Assembly: GCF_902499335.1 (NCBI RefSeq)
Contig: NZ_CABVQK010000010.1
Span: forward strand, 248,001 to 312,000
Source: Burkholderia lata
GTDB lineage: Bacteria; Pseudomonadota; Gammaproteobacteria; Burkholderiales; Burkholderiaceae
Length of the DNA: 64,000 nucleotides
Reading direction: 5' to 3'
Positions 53,778-63,577 of this stretch are shown here, one piece after another. The notes under the pieces were generated by a model, which had not been told where the DNA came from, did no database searches, and saw only the letters and a program-made list of their open reading frames with translations. The position numbers and the translations under genes are program-made. How positions within the stretch are numbered: position 1 is the stretch's first letter; each line of letters starts with the position of its first letter.

Positions 53778-54713
53778 TCAGCGGCCCTGCATCGCACGCC
53801 GGTACGTATTCGGCGTCGTGCCGTGCGCGTCGCGAAAGCGATGGCTGAAGTGGCCGGCGTTCGCGTAGCCGCAGTCGGCCGCGATCTGCGCGAGCGGCAG
53901 CGCCGTCGTGCGCAGCAGCTCGCGCGCCCGCGCCAGCCGTTGCTCGGCCACCCACGCGTGCGGCGCCCGGCCGAACGACAGCCGGAACATCCGCGAGAAG
54001 TGGTATTCGGACAGCGCGGCGACGTCGGCGAGTTCGCCGAGCGTCAGCGGTTGCGTCAGGTACGTGTCGATGTAGTCGCGCACGCGGCGGCGCACGGCCG
54101 GCGCGAGCCCGCCGCGGAACGACGTGTCGGTGCGGGGCGTGCTCTGCCCGCGCAGCAGCAGGCTCAGCACCTCGTGCGCGGTCTCGTTCACGCGCAGCCG
54201 TTCGTCGGCATCGTCCCAGCCGTCCAGCGCGAGTGAACGCAGCAGCGTGGCGACGCGCGCATCCTCGAAATAGGTGCGGTCGGCGAGCTTCAGTTCGCGC
54301 GGCTCGCGGTCGAGTTCGCGGATCGCGCGCTGCGTGAAGTGTTCCGGCAGGAAATACAGGTGGATGAAGTGCATCTCGCCGCGCACCCACCAGCGCGATT
54401 CATGGTCGCCCGGCAGCGCGCACAGCAGGCTCGGCGCGCCGTAGCGCGGCACGCGCTGACGCTCCGTCCGGTAGCCGCCGTCGAGATAGCACGACAGCGT
54501 GTGGTGGCCCGGCTGCTCGTAGACCGTCTCGCTTTCGTCGGTGATCCGTGTCCATTCGGCGATCGCCAGATGGTCGCCGAGCCACGCGAAGCGCTCGAGC
54601 GTCGCGTTCGCGTCGGCGAGCGTGCGGCAGACCGACTGCAGGCCGAACGGCAGATCGCCGCCAGCCAGGGCGGCGGGGTGGTCGACGGGAGGCGCGGAAA
54701 GGGAGAGGCTCAT
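53778..54713 (-). CDS. AraC-family transcriptional regulator
   Basis: A 311-residue regulator with an N-terminal cupin-like sensor (VPRYGAPSLLCALPGDHESRW) and a C-terminal AraC HTH pair (QPLTLGELADVAALSEYHFSRMF and PLAQIAADCGYANAGHFSHRFRDAHGTTPNTYR). The start at 54713 is chosen over an ATG 60 bp upstream. A TATACT hexamer lies about 10 bp before this ATG and no ribosome site is seen, so the message may be nearly leaderless. It is divergent from the EamA gene, which it may control. Confidence 0.88.
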   Translation of the reverse strand: MSLSLSAPPVDHPAALAGGDLPFGLQSVCRTLADANATLERFAWLGDHLAIAEWTRITDESETVYEQPGHHTLSCYLDGGYRTERQRVPRYGAPSLLCALPGDHESRWWVRGEMHFIHLYFLPEHFTQRAIRELDREPRELKLADRTYFEDARVATLLRSLALDGWDDADERLRVNETAHEVLSLLLRGQSTPRTDTSFRGGLAPAVRRRVRDYIDTYLTQPLTLGELADVAALSEYHFSRMFRLSFGRAPHAWVAEQRLARARELLRTTALPLAQIAADCGYANAGHFSHRFRDAHGTTPNTYRRAMQGR

Positions 54714-54850
54714 GATGGGCCGAGTATAAGCGGGCGCGCGCCGTCGCGTGCGGCGGCCCGAAAAAGACCGCAATTCCGGACAATCGGCGCGCGCCGGGCG
54801 GCGGCATAGTCGGGATCCCGTTTCACCCGTTTTTTCGGATCGTTGCCGCC

Positions 54851-55741
54851 ATGAACCTGTCGCTTTATTTCGTCACTGTGCTGATCTGGGGCACCACCTG
54901 GATCGCGATCAAGTGGCAGCTCGGCTCCGTGCCGCCGCCCGTGTCGATCGCATGGCGTTTCTGGCTCGCGGCCGCCGTGCTGTTCGCGCTGCTGCGCGTG
55001 ATGCGCCGGCCGGTGCGCCCGCCGCGCGAAGCGTGGCGCTTTCTCCTGGCGCAGGGCTTCGCGCTGTTCTGCCTGAACTTCCTGTGCTTCTACTACGCGG
55101 AGCAGGTCGTGCCGAGCGGCCTCGTCGCGGTGATCTTCTCGACGGCGCCGCTGTTGAACTCGATCAACGGCCGGCTGTTCATGGGCCGTCCGCTGCGGCC
55201 GTCGGCGATCGCCGGCGCGCTGCTCGGGCTGGTCGGCATCGCGTGCCTGTTCTGGCAGCAGATGGCCGGCCATCTCGACGACCACGCCACCTGGACGGGC
55301 CTCGCGATCGCGTTCGCGGGCACGATGTGTTTCTCGGCCGGCAACCTGCTGTCGAGCCGGATGCAGTCGATGGGGCTGCACCCGCTCGTGACCAATGGCT
55401 GGGCGATGCTGATCGGCGCGACGATCCTGACCGTCGGCAGCGCGGTGGCCGGATTGCCGTTCATGCTCGACACGAGCCCGCGCTATCTCGGCGCGCTCGT
55501 CTACCTGGCCGTGCCGGGCTCGGTGATCGGCTTTACCGCGTATCTGACCCTCGTCGGCCGGATCGGGCCGGAGCGCGCCGCGTACTGCACGGTACTGTTC
55601 CCGATCGTCGCGCTGGCCGTGTCGACGGTGTTCGAGGGCTACCAGTGGTCGCCGCTCGCGGTGGTCGGGCTGCTGCTGGTGGTGGCCGGCAACCTGGTCG
55701 CGTTCGACCTGACGCGGCGGTTGTTTCTGCGGACGGCCTGA
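54851..55741 (+). CDS. EamA/DMT-family transporter
   Basis: A 296-residue ten-helix exporter made of two EamA repeats. Each half starts with the typical W-G-x-x-x or TGLAIAFAGTMCFSAGN helix, and YYAEQVVPSGLVAVIFSTAPL is the conserved end of repeat one. The family exports amino acids and metabolites. It is divergent from the AraC gene with 137 bp between them and has a strong terminator. Confidence 0.9.
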   Translation: MNLSLYFVTVLIWGTTWIAIKWQLGSVPPPVSIAWRFWLAAAVLFALLRVMRRPVRPPREAWRFLLAQGFALFCLNFLCFYYAEQVVPSGLVAVIFSTAPLLNSINGRLFMGRPLRPSAIAGALLGLVGIACLFWQQMAGHLDDHATWTGLAIAFAGTMCFSAGNLLSSRMQSMGLHPLVTNGWAMLIGATILTVGSAVAGLPFMLDTSPRYLGALVYLAVPGSVIGFTAYLTLVGRIGPERAAYCTVLFPIVALAVSTVFEGYQWSPLAVVGLLLVVAGNLVAFDLTRRLFLRTA

Positions 55742-55775
55742 CCGGCTTGCACGCCGCACCGGCTTCGCCCGGATA

Positions 55776-55810
55776 CAAAAACGCCCGCGCGATGCGGGCG
55801 TTTTCTTTTT
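55776..55810. terminator. Bidirectional terminator between EamA and MFS genes
   Basis: ACGCCCGC (55781-55788) and GCGGGCGT (55794-55801) form a stem with a 5-nt loop, with AAAAA before and TTTTCTTTTT after. It serves both convergent genes. Confidence 0.9.
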
Positions 55811-55864
55811 GGGTGTCGGCAGCGTAATTTTCCGCGACCGGCTTCCAGGCAACGAGCAGCGCGT

Positions 55865-57079
55865 TCAGGCCGCCGCGCCGCTTCCCGCGACCCGCGCCTG
55901 CCGCTGGTACAGCACCATCGACAGCGCGACGCCCGCGGCAGCCGCCACCGCCGCGAACAGGAACACCTGCGGATAGCCGAACGCACCCGCGACATAGCCG
56001 GCGAGCGGCCCCGTGATGCCGAGCGACAGGTCGAGGAACACCGAGTACGCGGACAGCGCCGCGCCGCGGCTCGCGGGCGGCACGAGCGCGACGGCCTCGA
56101 CGCCGAGCGCCGGGAAGATCAGCGCGAAGCCGAAGCCCGTCAGCGCCGCGCCGATCAGCGCGACGTGCGGCACGGGCGCGAGCCACAGCAGCACGAGGCC
56201 TGAGCATTCGAACGCAAACGACACGATCGCGACGCGGAAGCCGCCGTAGGTCTTGATCGTGTTCGCGAACAGCAGGCGCGCACCGATGAACAGCGTGCCG
56301 AACACGGTCAGCGACAGCGCGGCGTTCGGCCAGTGGCGCGCCGCGTAGTACAGCGTGACGAAGGTCGCGATCGAGCCGAAGCCGGCCGAGCCGAGCGCGA
56401 GGCCGAGGCCGTGCGGCAGCACGCGCGTGAACACGCTCGCGTACGACATCCGCTCGCCGTGCACGAGCGGCACGGACGCGATCAGGCGCGCAAGGTAGAA
56501 GCCGGTCGCGGCGAGCGCGATCACGATCACGCCGATCAGCGCCGGATTCAGCGTATGCGCGATCGCGACGCCGACCGGCGCGCCGAGCGCGAGCGCGCCG
56601 TAGGTCGCGATGCCGTTCCACGAGATCACCTTCGCGTTGTGCGTGACGCCGACCCGGCCGATGCCCCACAGGATCGCGCCGGTGCCGCACAGGCTTTCGC
56701 CGACGCCGAGCACGAGCCGGCTCGCGACCAGCAGCACGAGGCTCGCGACCGGCCAGTGCGCGAGCAGCAGCGCGACGAGCAGCAGCACGCCCGACACGCC
56801 GCAACCGACCAGCCCGCGCAGCACCGTCTGCTTCGGGCCGAGCGTATCGGCCAGGCGCCCGGCGAGCGGCCGCGATGCGAGCGTCGCGAAATACTGGACG
56901 CTGATCGCACCGCCCGCGACGATCGCGGAAAAGCCGAGGTCGTCGTGGACGAAGCCCGGCAATACCGCGAGCGGCAGGCCGATGGTCAGGTAGCAGATGA
57001 ACGTGAAGCAGACGACGGACACGATTTGCAGCGTGACCGCGAACCCGCTGCGCGGCGGTGTGGCGGAATCGGTTGACAT
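55865..57079 (-). CDS. MFS transporter (YhhS/YfcJ group)
   Basis: A 404-residue 12-helix MFS protein. The loop 2-3 motif is [11 protein letters not shown], and [23 protein letters not shown] is typical of the YhhS/YfcJ exporters. The start ATG has GACCCC upstream but no strong ribosome site. It is divergent from xdhA across 338 bp. A role in purine transport is tempting from position but not supported by its family. Confidence 0.87.
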   Translation of the reverse strand: MSTDSATPPRSGFAVTLQIVSVVCFTFICYLTIGLPLAVLPGFVHDDLGFSAIVAGGAISVQYFATLASRPLAGRLADTLGPKQTVLRGLVGCGVSGVLLLVALLLAHWPVASLVLLVASRLVLGVGESLCGTGAILWGIGRVGVTHNAKVISWNGIATYGALALGAPVGVAIAHTLNPALIGVIVIALAATGFYLARLIASVPLVHGERMSYASVFTRVLPHGLGLALGSAGFGSIATFVTLYYAARHWPNAALSLTVFGTLFIGARLLFANTIKTYGGFRVAIVSFAFECSGLVLLWLAPVPHVALIGAALTGFGFALIFPALGVEAVALVPPASRGAALSAYSVFLDLSLGITGPLAGYVAGAFGYPQVFLFAAVAAAAGVALSMVLYQRQARVAGSGAAA

Positions 57080-57417
57080 GGGGTCGGAACGAATGAACGA
57101 AACGGACGGAGGACGGCGAAAAAGGGAATCGGGATTTTCCCATGGAACCGGTTTTCACGCAGGTACCATTTAGTTAATTGCGACCCGATTTCGTCGCCCG
57201 CGGATCGGCGGGGGCATTGCGAAATGGTGGGCGGAGCACCGTGCGGAAAGGGCGCCAGGCCGCGCCGGCGCTCATATCGCGGCAGTTATATGGGCCCCAT
57301 GCGTGATGGGCTATGGGTTGCGGAATTTGATGGTGATAGCGTGCAAACTGTCAGAAAAACGTCGGTCGAGCGCACTGCGCGGGCCGCCTTGCCCCCCATT
57401 TGAAGAACCATCGAGAC
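57080..57417. other. 338-bp divergent gap between MFS gene and xdhA
   Basis: No gene is seen. An AT-rich core (ACCATTTAGTTAATTG near 57165) is probably the promoter or operator area of the MFS gene. The final 100 bp before xdhA (GATGGTGATAGCG, TGCAAACTGTCAG) may hold the xdh promoter, but no clear hexamer pair is visible. Confidence 0.4.
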
Positions 57418-58962
57418 ATGAGTGAGCCGATCCGCTTCTACCATCGTCACGCGATCCGCGAAGTCAGCGGCGCGGACGTTACCCGCACCGTGCTGCAATA
57501 CCTGCGCGAGGACGCGCATTGCACCGGCACCAAGGAAGGCTGCGCGGAAGGCGACTGCGGCGCGTGCACGGTCGTCGTCGGCGAGCTGACCGACGCCGGC
57601 GCGGTCGAGTTCAAGGCCGTCAACGCATGCATCCAGTTCCTGCCGACGCTGGACGGCAAGGCGTTGCTGACGGTCGAGGACCTGCGGCAGCCGGACGGCG
57701 CGCTGCATCCGGTGCAGCAGGCGATGGTCGACTGCCACGGTTCGCAATGCGGGTTCTGCACGCCCGGCTTCGTGATGTCGATGTGGGCGCTGTACGAGAA
57801 GCACGGCCACGAAGGCTGCGGCAGCGCGTGCGCGAAGGCGAAGGACGTGCCGACGCGTACCGAGATCGCCGATGCGCTGACCGGCAACCTGTGCCGCTGC
57901 ACCGGCTATCGCCCGATTGTCGATGCGGCGGTGCAGATGTTCGATGCACCGTCGCCGTCGGCCCCGGTCGACACGGCCGCGCTGGCCCGCACGCTCGCGT
58001 CGCTCAAGCGCGACGAGACGTTCGACTACGCGACGACCAACGGCGCGCGCTTCGCGGCGCCGCGCACGCTCGACGCGCTGGCCGCGCTGAAGGTCGAGCG
58101 GCCCGACGCGCGCATTCTCGCGGGCAGCACCGACATCGGCCTGTGGGTCACCAAGCAGATGCGCCGGCTCGACGACCTGATCTACGTCGGCCAGATCGCC
58201 GAACTGCAGCGTCTCGCGGAGCGCGGCGACTGGATCGAGATCGGCGCGGGCGTGACGGTCGAGAAGGCGTATGCGGCGCTGGCCGGCCAGTATCCCGAAC
58301 TGACCGAGATGTGGAAGCGCTTCGCGTCGCTGCCGATCCGCAACGCGGGCACGATCGGCGGCAACGTCGCGAACGGCTCGCCGATCGGCGATTCGATGCC
58401 GGGCCTGATCGCGCTCGGCGCGCGCGTGGTGCTGCGCGGCGGCGACACGGTGCGCGAGCTGCCGCTCGAGGCGCTCTACACGGGCTATCAGCAGAAGGAC
58501 ATGGCGCCGCACGAATTCGTCATCGGCCTGAAGGTGCCGACCCGCACCGGCGTGCGCGAGAAGCTGCAGTTCCGCACGTACAAGCTGTCGAAGCGGTTCG
58601 ACTCTGACATCTCGGCCGTGTGCGCGGCGTTCGCGTTCATCGCGGACGGCGACACGATCCGCGAGCCGCGCATCGCGTTCGGCGGGATGGCCGCGACGCC
58701 GAAGCGTGCAACGCACACGGAGGCCGTGCTCGACGGCGCGCAGTGGCACGAAGCCACCGCGCAGGCCGCGATGCAGGCGCTCGAGCGCGACTACCAGCCG
58801 CTGTCCGACATGCGCGCGACGAGCACGTACCGCCTCGATACCGCGAAGAACCTGATGTACCGATTCTGGCTGGAGACGCGCCCGCACGACCCGCTGCCGC
58901 CGCAAGCCCTGAATGTGCGCGAAGTGGCCGCCGAAGTCGGCACCGACGCGGCGCGCGTCTGA
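57418..58962 (+). CDS. xdhA: Xanthine dehydrogenase, iron-sulfur/FAD subunit
   Basis: A 514-residue subunit with three parts: a plant-type 2Fe-2S domain (Cys42, 47 and 50 in GCAEGDCGAC), a second 2Fe-2S helical domain (CGFCTPGF and CRCTGYRP), and from about 190 an FAD domain (AGSTDIGLWVT and TIGGNVANGSPIGD) with a C-terminal CODH-like domain. The start at 57418 gives MSEPIRFY; a TTG 18 bp upstream is less likely. It passes electrons from the molybdenum centre to NAD in purine breakdown. The next gene is 18 bp downstream. Confidence 0.96.
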   Translation: MSEPIRFYHRHAIREVSGADVTRTVLQYLREDAHCTGTKEGCAEGDCGACTVVVGELTDAGAVEFKAVNACIQFLPTLDGKALLTVEDLRQPDGALHPVQQAMVDCHGSQCGFCTPGFVMSMWALYEKHGHEGCGSACAKAKDVPTRTEIADALTGNLCRCTGYRPIVDAAVQMFDAPSPSAPVDTAALARTLASLKRDETFDYATTNGARFAAPRTLDALAALKVERPDARILAGSTDIGLWVTKQMRRLDDLIYVGQIAELQRLAERGDWIEIGAGVTVEKAYAALAGQYPELTEMWKRFASLPIRNAGTIGGNVANGSPIGDSMPGLIALGARVVLRGGDTVRELPLEALYTGYQQKDMAPHEFVIGLKVPTRTGVREKLQFRTYKLSKRFDSDISAVCAAFAFIADGDTIREPRIAFGGMAATPKRATHTEAVLDGAQWHEATAQAAMQALERDYQPLSDMRATSTYRLDTAKNLMYRFWLETRPHDPLPPQALNVREVAAEVGTDAARV

Positions 58963-58980
58963 AGACGGAGAACACCGAAC

Positions 58981-61335
58981 ATGAACCAGCAAGCAGAACC
59001 GTTCCTGAGCACCCTCGACCCGCAGGCCGACGCCGCGCAGGTCCACGTATCGCGCGCGCACGAATCCGCGCACCTGCACGTCAGCGGGCGTGCCACCTAC
59101 ACCGACGACATCCCGGTTGTCGCGGGCACACTGCACGCGGCGCTCGGCCTGTCGGCGAAGCCGCACGCACGGATCGTGTCGATGAACTTCGACGCGGTGC
59201 GCGCGACGCCGGGCGTGGTCGCCGTGTTCACGGCCGACGATATCCCGGGCGTCAACGATTGCGGCCCGATCATCCACGACGATCCGGTGCTCGCGAAGGG
59301 CATCGTGCAGTTCGTCGGCCAGCCGATGTTCATCGTCGTCGCGACGTCGCATGAAACCGCGCGGCTCGCCGCGCGCCGCGCCCAGGTCGACTACGAGGAA
59401 TTGCCGGCGATCCTCACCGCGCAGGAAGCACGCGCGGCCGAAACCTACGTGATCCCGCCGCTGAAGCTCGCGCGCGGCGACGCGGCCGCGCGGCTCGCCG
59501 TCGCGCCGCACCGCGAGTCGGGCGAAATGCTGCTCGGCGGCCAGGAGCAGTTCTACCTCGAAGGGCAGATCGCATACGCAGTGCCGAAGGATGACGACGG
59601 GATGCACGTGTACTGCTCGACGCAGCACCCGAGCGAGATGCAGCACCTCGTCGCGCACGTGCTCGGCGTCGCGTCGCACAACGTGCTCGTCGAATGCCGC
59701 CGGATGGGCGGCGGGTTCGGCGGCAAGGAATCGCAGTCGGGCCTGTTCGCGTGCTGCGCGGCGCTCGCCGCATGGAAGCTGCTGTGCCCGGTGAAGCTGC
59801 GTCCGGACCGCGACGACGACATGATGATCACCGGCAAGCGGCACGACTTCCATTACCGCTTCGACGTCGGCTACGACGACGACGGCCGCATCGACGGCGT
59901 GGCGCTCGACATGACGTCGCGCTGCGGCTTCTCGGCCGACCTGTCCGGCCCGGTGATGACGCGCGCGGTGTGCCACTTCGACAACGCGTACTGGCTGGGC
60001 GACGTGAACATCGCAGGCTACTGCGGCAAGACCAACACGCAGTCGAACACCGCCTTCCGCGGGTTCGGGGGCCCGCAGGGCGCGTTCGCGATCGAGTACA
60101 TCCTCGACGACGTCGCGCGCTCGCTCGATCGCGATCCGCTCGACGTCCGCTATGCGAACCTGTACGGCAAGACCGAACGCAACGTCACGCCGTACGGGCA
60201 GACGGTCGAGGACAACGTGCTGCCGGAGCTGCTCGGCGAACTCGAGGCGACCAGCGACTACCGCGCGCGGCGCGCGGGCGTGCGCGAATTCAACGCGCGC
60301 AACACGGTGCTGAAGAAGGGCATCGCGATCACGCCGGTGAAGTTCGGCATTGCGTTCAACGTCACGCACTTCAACCAGGCCGGCGCGCTGGTGCACATCT
60401 ACACTGACGGCTCGGTGCTCGTGAACCACGGCGGCACGGAGATGGGGCAGGGGCTCAACACGAAGGTCGCGCAGGTCGTCGCGCACGAGCTCGGCATCCG
60501 CTTCGGCCGGATTCGCGTGACGGCGACCGACACCAGCAAGGTCGCGAACACGTCCGCGACGGCTGCGTCGACGGGCTCGGACCTGAACGGCAAGGCCGCG
60601 CAGGATGCGGCGCGCCAGTTGCGCGAGCGGCTCGCGGTGTTCGCGGCGAAGCAGTTCGGCGACGGCAAGGTCGATGCGGCCGACGTGAAGTTCGGCAACG
60701 ACTTCGTGTGGGTGGGCGGCAACGGCGTGCCGTTCGGCGAAGTGGTCGCGAAGGCGTACCTCGCGCGCGTGCAGCTGTGGTCCGACGGTTTCTACGCGAC
60801 GCCGAAGCTGTACTGGGATCAGTCGAAGCTGCAAGGGCGGCCGTTCTACTACTACTCGTACGGCGCGGCCGTGTCGGAAGTCGTGATCGACACGCTGACG
60901 GGCGAGATGCGCACGCTGCGCGTCGATGCGTTGCACGACGTGGGTGCGTCGCTGAACCCGGCGCTCGACATCGGCCAGGTCGAAGGCGCGTTCATCCAGG
61001 GGATGGGCTGGCTCACGACCGAGGAGCTGTGGTGGAACAAGGGCGGCAAGCTGATGACGCATGCGCCGTCCACGTACAAGATCCCGACGGTGAACGACAC
61101 GCCGCCGGAATTCAACGTGCAGCTGTTCAAGAACCGCAACGTCGAGGACAGCATCCACCGTTCGAAGGCCGTCGGCGAGCCGCCGCTGCTGCTGCCGTTC
61201 TCGGTGTTCTTCGCGGTGCGTGATGCGGTGGCCGCGGTCGGCGACTACAAGGTGAACCCGCCGCTCGACGCGCCGGCGACCGGCGAGTCGATCCTGCGCG
61301 CGGTCAGCGCGGTGCGTGCGGCGAAGGCAGGCTGA
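58981..61335 (+). CDS. xdhB: Xanthine dehydrogenase, molybdopterin-binding subunit
   Basis: A 784-residue large subunit. Mo-cofactor loops include GGQEQFYLEGQ, GGGFGGKE and RGFGGPQG, and the catalytic base Glu733 is in KAVGEPPLLLPF. The conserved substrate-side Glu and Arg lie in segments typical of bacterial XdhB. It oxidises hypoxanthine to xanthine and urate. The length matches the family. The XdhC gene follows after 84 bp that contain a repeat-type hairpin. Confidence 0.96.
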   Translation: MNQQAEPFLSTLDPQADAAQVHVSRAHESAHLHVSGRATYTDDIPVVAGTLHAALGLSAKPHARIVSMNFDAVRATPGVVAVFTADDIPGVNDCGPIIHDDPVLAKGIVQFVGQPMFIVVATSHETARLAARRAQVDYEELPAILTAQEARAAETYVIPPLKLARGDAAARLAVAPHRESGEMLLGGQEQFYLEGQIAYAVPKDDDGMHVYCSTQHPSEMQHLVAHVLGVASHNVLVECRRMGGGFGGKESQSGLFACCAALAAWKLLCPVKLRPDRDDDMMITGKRHDFHYRFDVGYDDDGRIDGVALDMTSRCGFSADLSGPVMTRAVCHFDNAYWLGDVNIAGYCGKTNTQSNTAFRGFGGPQGAFAIEYILDDVARSLDRDPLDVRYANLYGKTERNVTPYGQTVEDNVLPELLGELEATSDYRARRAGVREFNARNTVLKKGIAITPVKFGIAFNVTHFNQAGALVHIYTDGSVLVNHGGTEMGQGLNTKVAQVVAHELGIRFGRIRVTATDTSKVANTSATAASTGSDLNGKAAQDAARQLRERLAVFAAKQFGDGKVDAADVKFGNDFVWVGGNGVPFGEVVAKAYLARVQLWSDGFYATPKLYWDQSKLQGRPFYYYSYGAAVSEVVIDTLTGEMRTLRVDALHDVGASLNPALDIGQVEGAFIQGMGWLTTEELWWNKGGKLMTHAPSTYKIPTVNDTPPEFNVQLFKNRNVEDSIHRSKAVGEPPLLLPFSVFFAVRDAVAAVGDYKVNPPLDAPATGESILRAVSAVRAAKAG

Positions 61336-61384
61336 GATGAAACGGCCCCCACGCCCTCTTCGTTCAATGCCCCCCGAGGGGGCG

Positions 61385-61419
61385 GTCAGCCTCCTTGGGG
61401 CGGCCTGGCGGAGGCTGAC
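61385..61419 (+). promoter_or_regulatory. Hairpin burying the xdhC Shine-Dalgarno
   Basis: GTCAGCCTCC (61385-61394) is perfectly complementary to GGAGGCTGAC (61410-61419), which ends right before the ATG and holds the GGAGG ribosome site. A second palindrome CCCCC-GAG-GGGG lies just upstream. The hairpin could lower xdhC translation. Similar GC-rich elements are repeated between genes in betaproteobacteria. Confidence 0.7.
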
Positions 61420-62037
61420 ATGAACGGCCCCGCACGCTCGCTCCGCACCGCGTCGACCCCGGCGTTCGCGCCGGGCACCGGCCAGCGCAACCGCGCGACC
61501 GGCACGCCGGCGCCGATGCACATCGTGCTGTTCGGCGCCGGGCACGTCGGTCACGCGCTGGTGACGCTGCTCGGCGCGCTGCCGTGCGTCGTGCAGTGGG
61601 TCGACACGCGCGACGAGCTGTTCCCGGACGAATGTCCGCCGAACGTGCAGCCGGAGCCCACCGACACGCCGGAGGCCGTCGTCGACGCGGCGCCGCCCGG
61701 CGCGTACTTCCTCGTGATGACGCACAACCACGCGCTCGACTTCTCGCTCGCCGCGCAGATCATGCGGCGGCGCGACTACGCGTACTTCGGGATGATCGGC
61801 TCGCGTACCAAGCGGGTGAAGTTCGAGCGCCGGCTTGCCGCGCGCGGCGTCGATCCGGCGCGGCTCGTGGAGATGGTGTGCCCGATCGGCGTCGCGGGCA
61901 TCATCGACAAGGCGCCGGGCGCGATCGCGGTGGCCGTGTGCGCGGAGCTGCTGCAGGCGCGCTCGGGCATGCCGGTGGCCGACGCGAAGGCCGCCGCAGC
62001 GGGGCGCGCGCGCGACGACGTGTCCTGCGCGCGGTAG
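61420..62037 (+). CDS. xdhC: Xanthine dehydrogenase accessory protein XdhC, lacking the N-terminal domain
   Basis: A 205-residue protein matching only the C-terminal Rossmann domain of XdhC: MHIVLFGAGHVGHALV starts at residue 33, followed by WVDTRDELFP, MTHNHALDFSLA and YFGMIGSRTKRVKFERRL. The usual N-terminal CoxI/XdhC domain (about 100 residues, binding the cofactor) is absent, and the 84 bp to xdhB leave no room for it. XdhC inserts sulfurated Mo cofactor into XdhB, so this form may be impaired or rely on another copy. The first 32 residues are Pro/Ala/Arg-rich and look like replaced sequence. Confidence 0.83.
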   Translation: MNGPARSLRTASTPAFAPGTGQRNRATGTPAPMHIVLFGAGHVGHALVTLLGALPCVVQWVDTRDELFPDECPPNVQPEPTDTPEAVVDAAPPGAYFLVMTHNHALDFSLAAQIMRRRDYAYFGMIGSRTKRVKFERRLAARGVDPARLVEMVCPIGVAGIIDKAPGAIAVAVCAELLQARSGMPVADAKAAAAGRARDDVSCAR

Positions 62038-62125
62038 CGCCGCGCGGCCAGCGCACGGCCGCGCGTTTTTGCATACACTGCACGACGACGCGCGGCACCG
62101 GGCCGCGCCTTACCGTGTACGCACC

Positions 62126-62527
62126 ATGTCCGATCACCAGGTCTATCTCGCCACGCTCGATACGAGCCTCCTCGCCATCGAGCGCTGGCTGTCCGGCGTC
62201 GATACCGCGCCCGAGGCGCTCGACGCGCTGCTCGCCGCGTTCTCCGCCGAATTCACGATGATCCTGACCGACGGCCGCGAGGTCGATCACGACGGTACGC
62301 GCGCGCTGTTCGCGAAGCTCGCCGGCGCGAAGCCGGGGCTGCGCATCACGCTGTCGGAAACCCGCGTGCTCGTGGCCGACGCGTCGCATGCGGTGATCAC
62401 CTATCTCGAAGCGCAGCACGCGGCCTCGGGCGAGCTGCCCGCGCGCCGCGCGACCGCCGTGTTCGAGCGCGGCGCGGCGGGTGTCGTGCGCTGGACCCAT
62501 CTGCAGGAAACCTTCTGCACGGCCTGA
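62126..62527 (+). CDS. DUF4440/SnoaL-like protein
   Basis: A 133-residue alpha+beta cone-type protein. TLDTSLLAIERWL and FSAEFTMILTDGREVDHDGT match the first half of DUF4440, and RRATAVFERGAAGVVRWTHLQE the last strands. Members are NTF2-fold proteins with varied or no activity. No catalytic motif is visible. It lies 88 bp after xdhC but no functional link is evident. Confidence 0.8.
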   Translation: MSDHQVYLATLDTSLLAIERWLSGVDTAPEALDALLAAFSAEFTMILTDGREVDHDGTRALFAKLAGAKPGLRITLSETRVLVADASHAVITYLEAQHAASGELPARRATAVFERGAAGVVRWTHLQETFCTA

Positions 62528-62561
62528 ACTCGAGCGGCCGTGCCGCGTCTTGCGCCGCGGC

Positions 62562-63509
62562 TCAGCGCTTGCGGCCGCGGGGAACCGTCAGCTCGTCGGA
62601 CACGCTCTGCATCAGCGCGCACAGCCACGCGATGTCGGTCGGGCGGTCGGGCTGCGGATGCGTGAGCAGGTAGCTCTTGATGCGCGGGAACGGCACCGGC
62701 GGCGTGACGACCACGAGCGGCAGCAACTGCGCATAGTGCGTCGCGAAGCGGCGCGTCGTCGTGAAGATCAGGTCCGACTGCATCAGCACCTGCGGCACGA
62801 TCCCGAAGTACGGCAGCGTCGTCACGATGCGCCGCGTGAGGCGCGCGCGAGCGAGGCCGATCTCGATCGCGTTGCGCTTGTCGCCGGTGTACGGCGTCGG
62901 CGCGACGTGCGCGGCCGACGCGTACGCTTCGCGCGTGAGCGGCACGCGCGCGAGCGGGTGCGCATCGCGCATCAGGCACACGATCGTGTCGGAGAACAGG
63001 TCCTGGCGCGCGAACTGCGGGTCGGGCTTCGGCCAGTTGCCGATCACGAGATCGAGCGCGCCCGATTCGAGCGCGCCCGCGTGGTCGAGCGCGGGATTCA
63101 GCGAATCGATTTCCAGGTGCGCATGCGGCGCCGCGTCGCGAAAGCGCTCGATCAGCGTCGGCATGAAGAAATCGTTCAGGTAGTCGGGCGCGGCGACGCG
63201 GAACGTGCGCCGAGCGGACGACGGATCGAAGTCGCCGTGCGGCGTCGCGATGAAGTCGACCTCGCGCAGCGCGCGCTGCGCGGCCTCGAGCAGCGACGCG
63301 CCGTATTCGGTCGGCACCATCCCGGATTTGCCGCGCACGAGGATCGGGTCGTTCAGCGTTTCGCGCAGCTTGCGCAGCGCGGTGCTGATCGCGGGCTGGG
63401 TCTGGTTCAGCCGCAGCGCGGCCTGCGTGACGCTGCGCTCGAGCAGCAGCGTGCGCAACACGCGCACGAGCCAGATATCGAGCGAGGCGGTACGGTCGTC
63501 GTCTTCCAT
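62562..63509 (-). CDS. LysR-family transcriptional regulator
   Basis: A 315-residue regulator. The N-terminal HTH is LLERSVTQAALRLNQTQPAISTALRKL at residues 22-48, then DPILVRGKSGMVPTEYG, with an effector domain containing FRVAAPDYLNDFFMPTLI. It belongs to the NodD/NahR-like branch, in which the effector is often aromatic. It is convergent with the DUF4440 gene and 68 bp from the DsbA-type gene, which it follows on the same strand. Confidence 0.88.
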   Translation of the reverse strand: MEDDDRTASLDIWLVRVLRTLLLERSVTQAALRLNQTQPAISTALRKLRETLNDPILVRGKSGMVPTEYGASLLEAAQRALREVDFIATPHGDFDPSSARRTFRVAAPDYLNDFFMPTLIERFRDAAPHAHLEIDSLNPALDHAGALESGALDLVIGNWPKPDPQFARQDLFSDTIVCLMRDAHPLARVPLTREAYASAAHVAPTPYTGDKRNAIEIGLARARLTRRIVTTLPYFGIVPQVLMQSDLIFTTTRRFATHYAQLLPLVVVTPPVPFPRIKSYLLTHPQPDRPTDIAWLCALMQSVSDELTVPRGRKR

Positions 63510-63577
63510 CGTAGGGGGTGATTCGGGTGAAGCGTAACCTTACCGCAGCCGCGCGTTGCCGTGCGTGATACCGGCCA

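Noticed and set aside
53769-53787. GGGCCGC/GCGGCCC hairpin at the AraC stop as a terminator
   Set aside because: No T-run follows on the plus strand and only a weak pyrimidine tract on the minus strand; it also overlaps the coding end.
57286-61731. A 1481-codon open frame on the minus strand across xdhAB
   Set aside because: Same artefact; the plus strand encodes clear xanthine dehydrogenase subunits and the antisense product has no motif.
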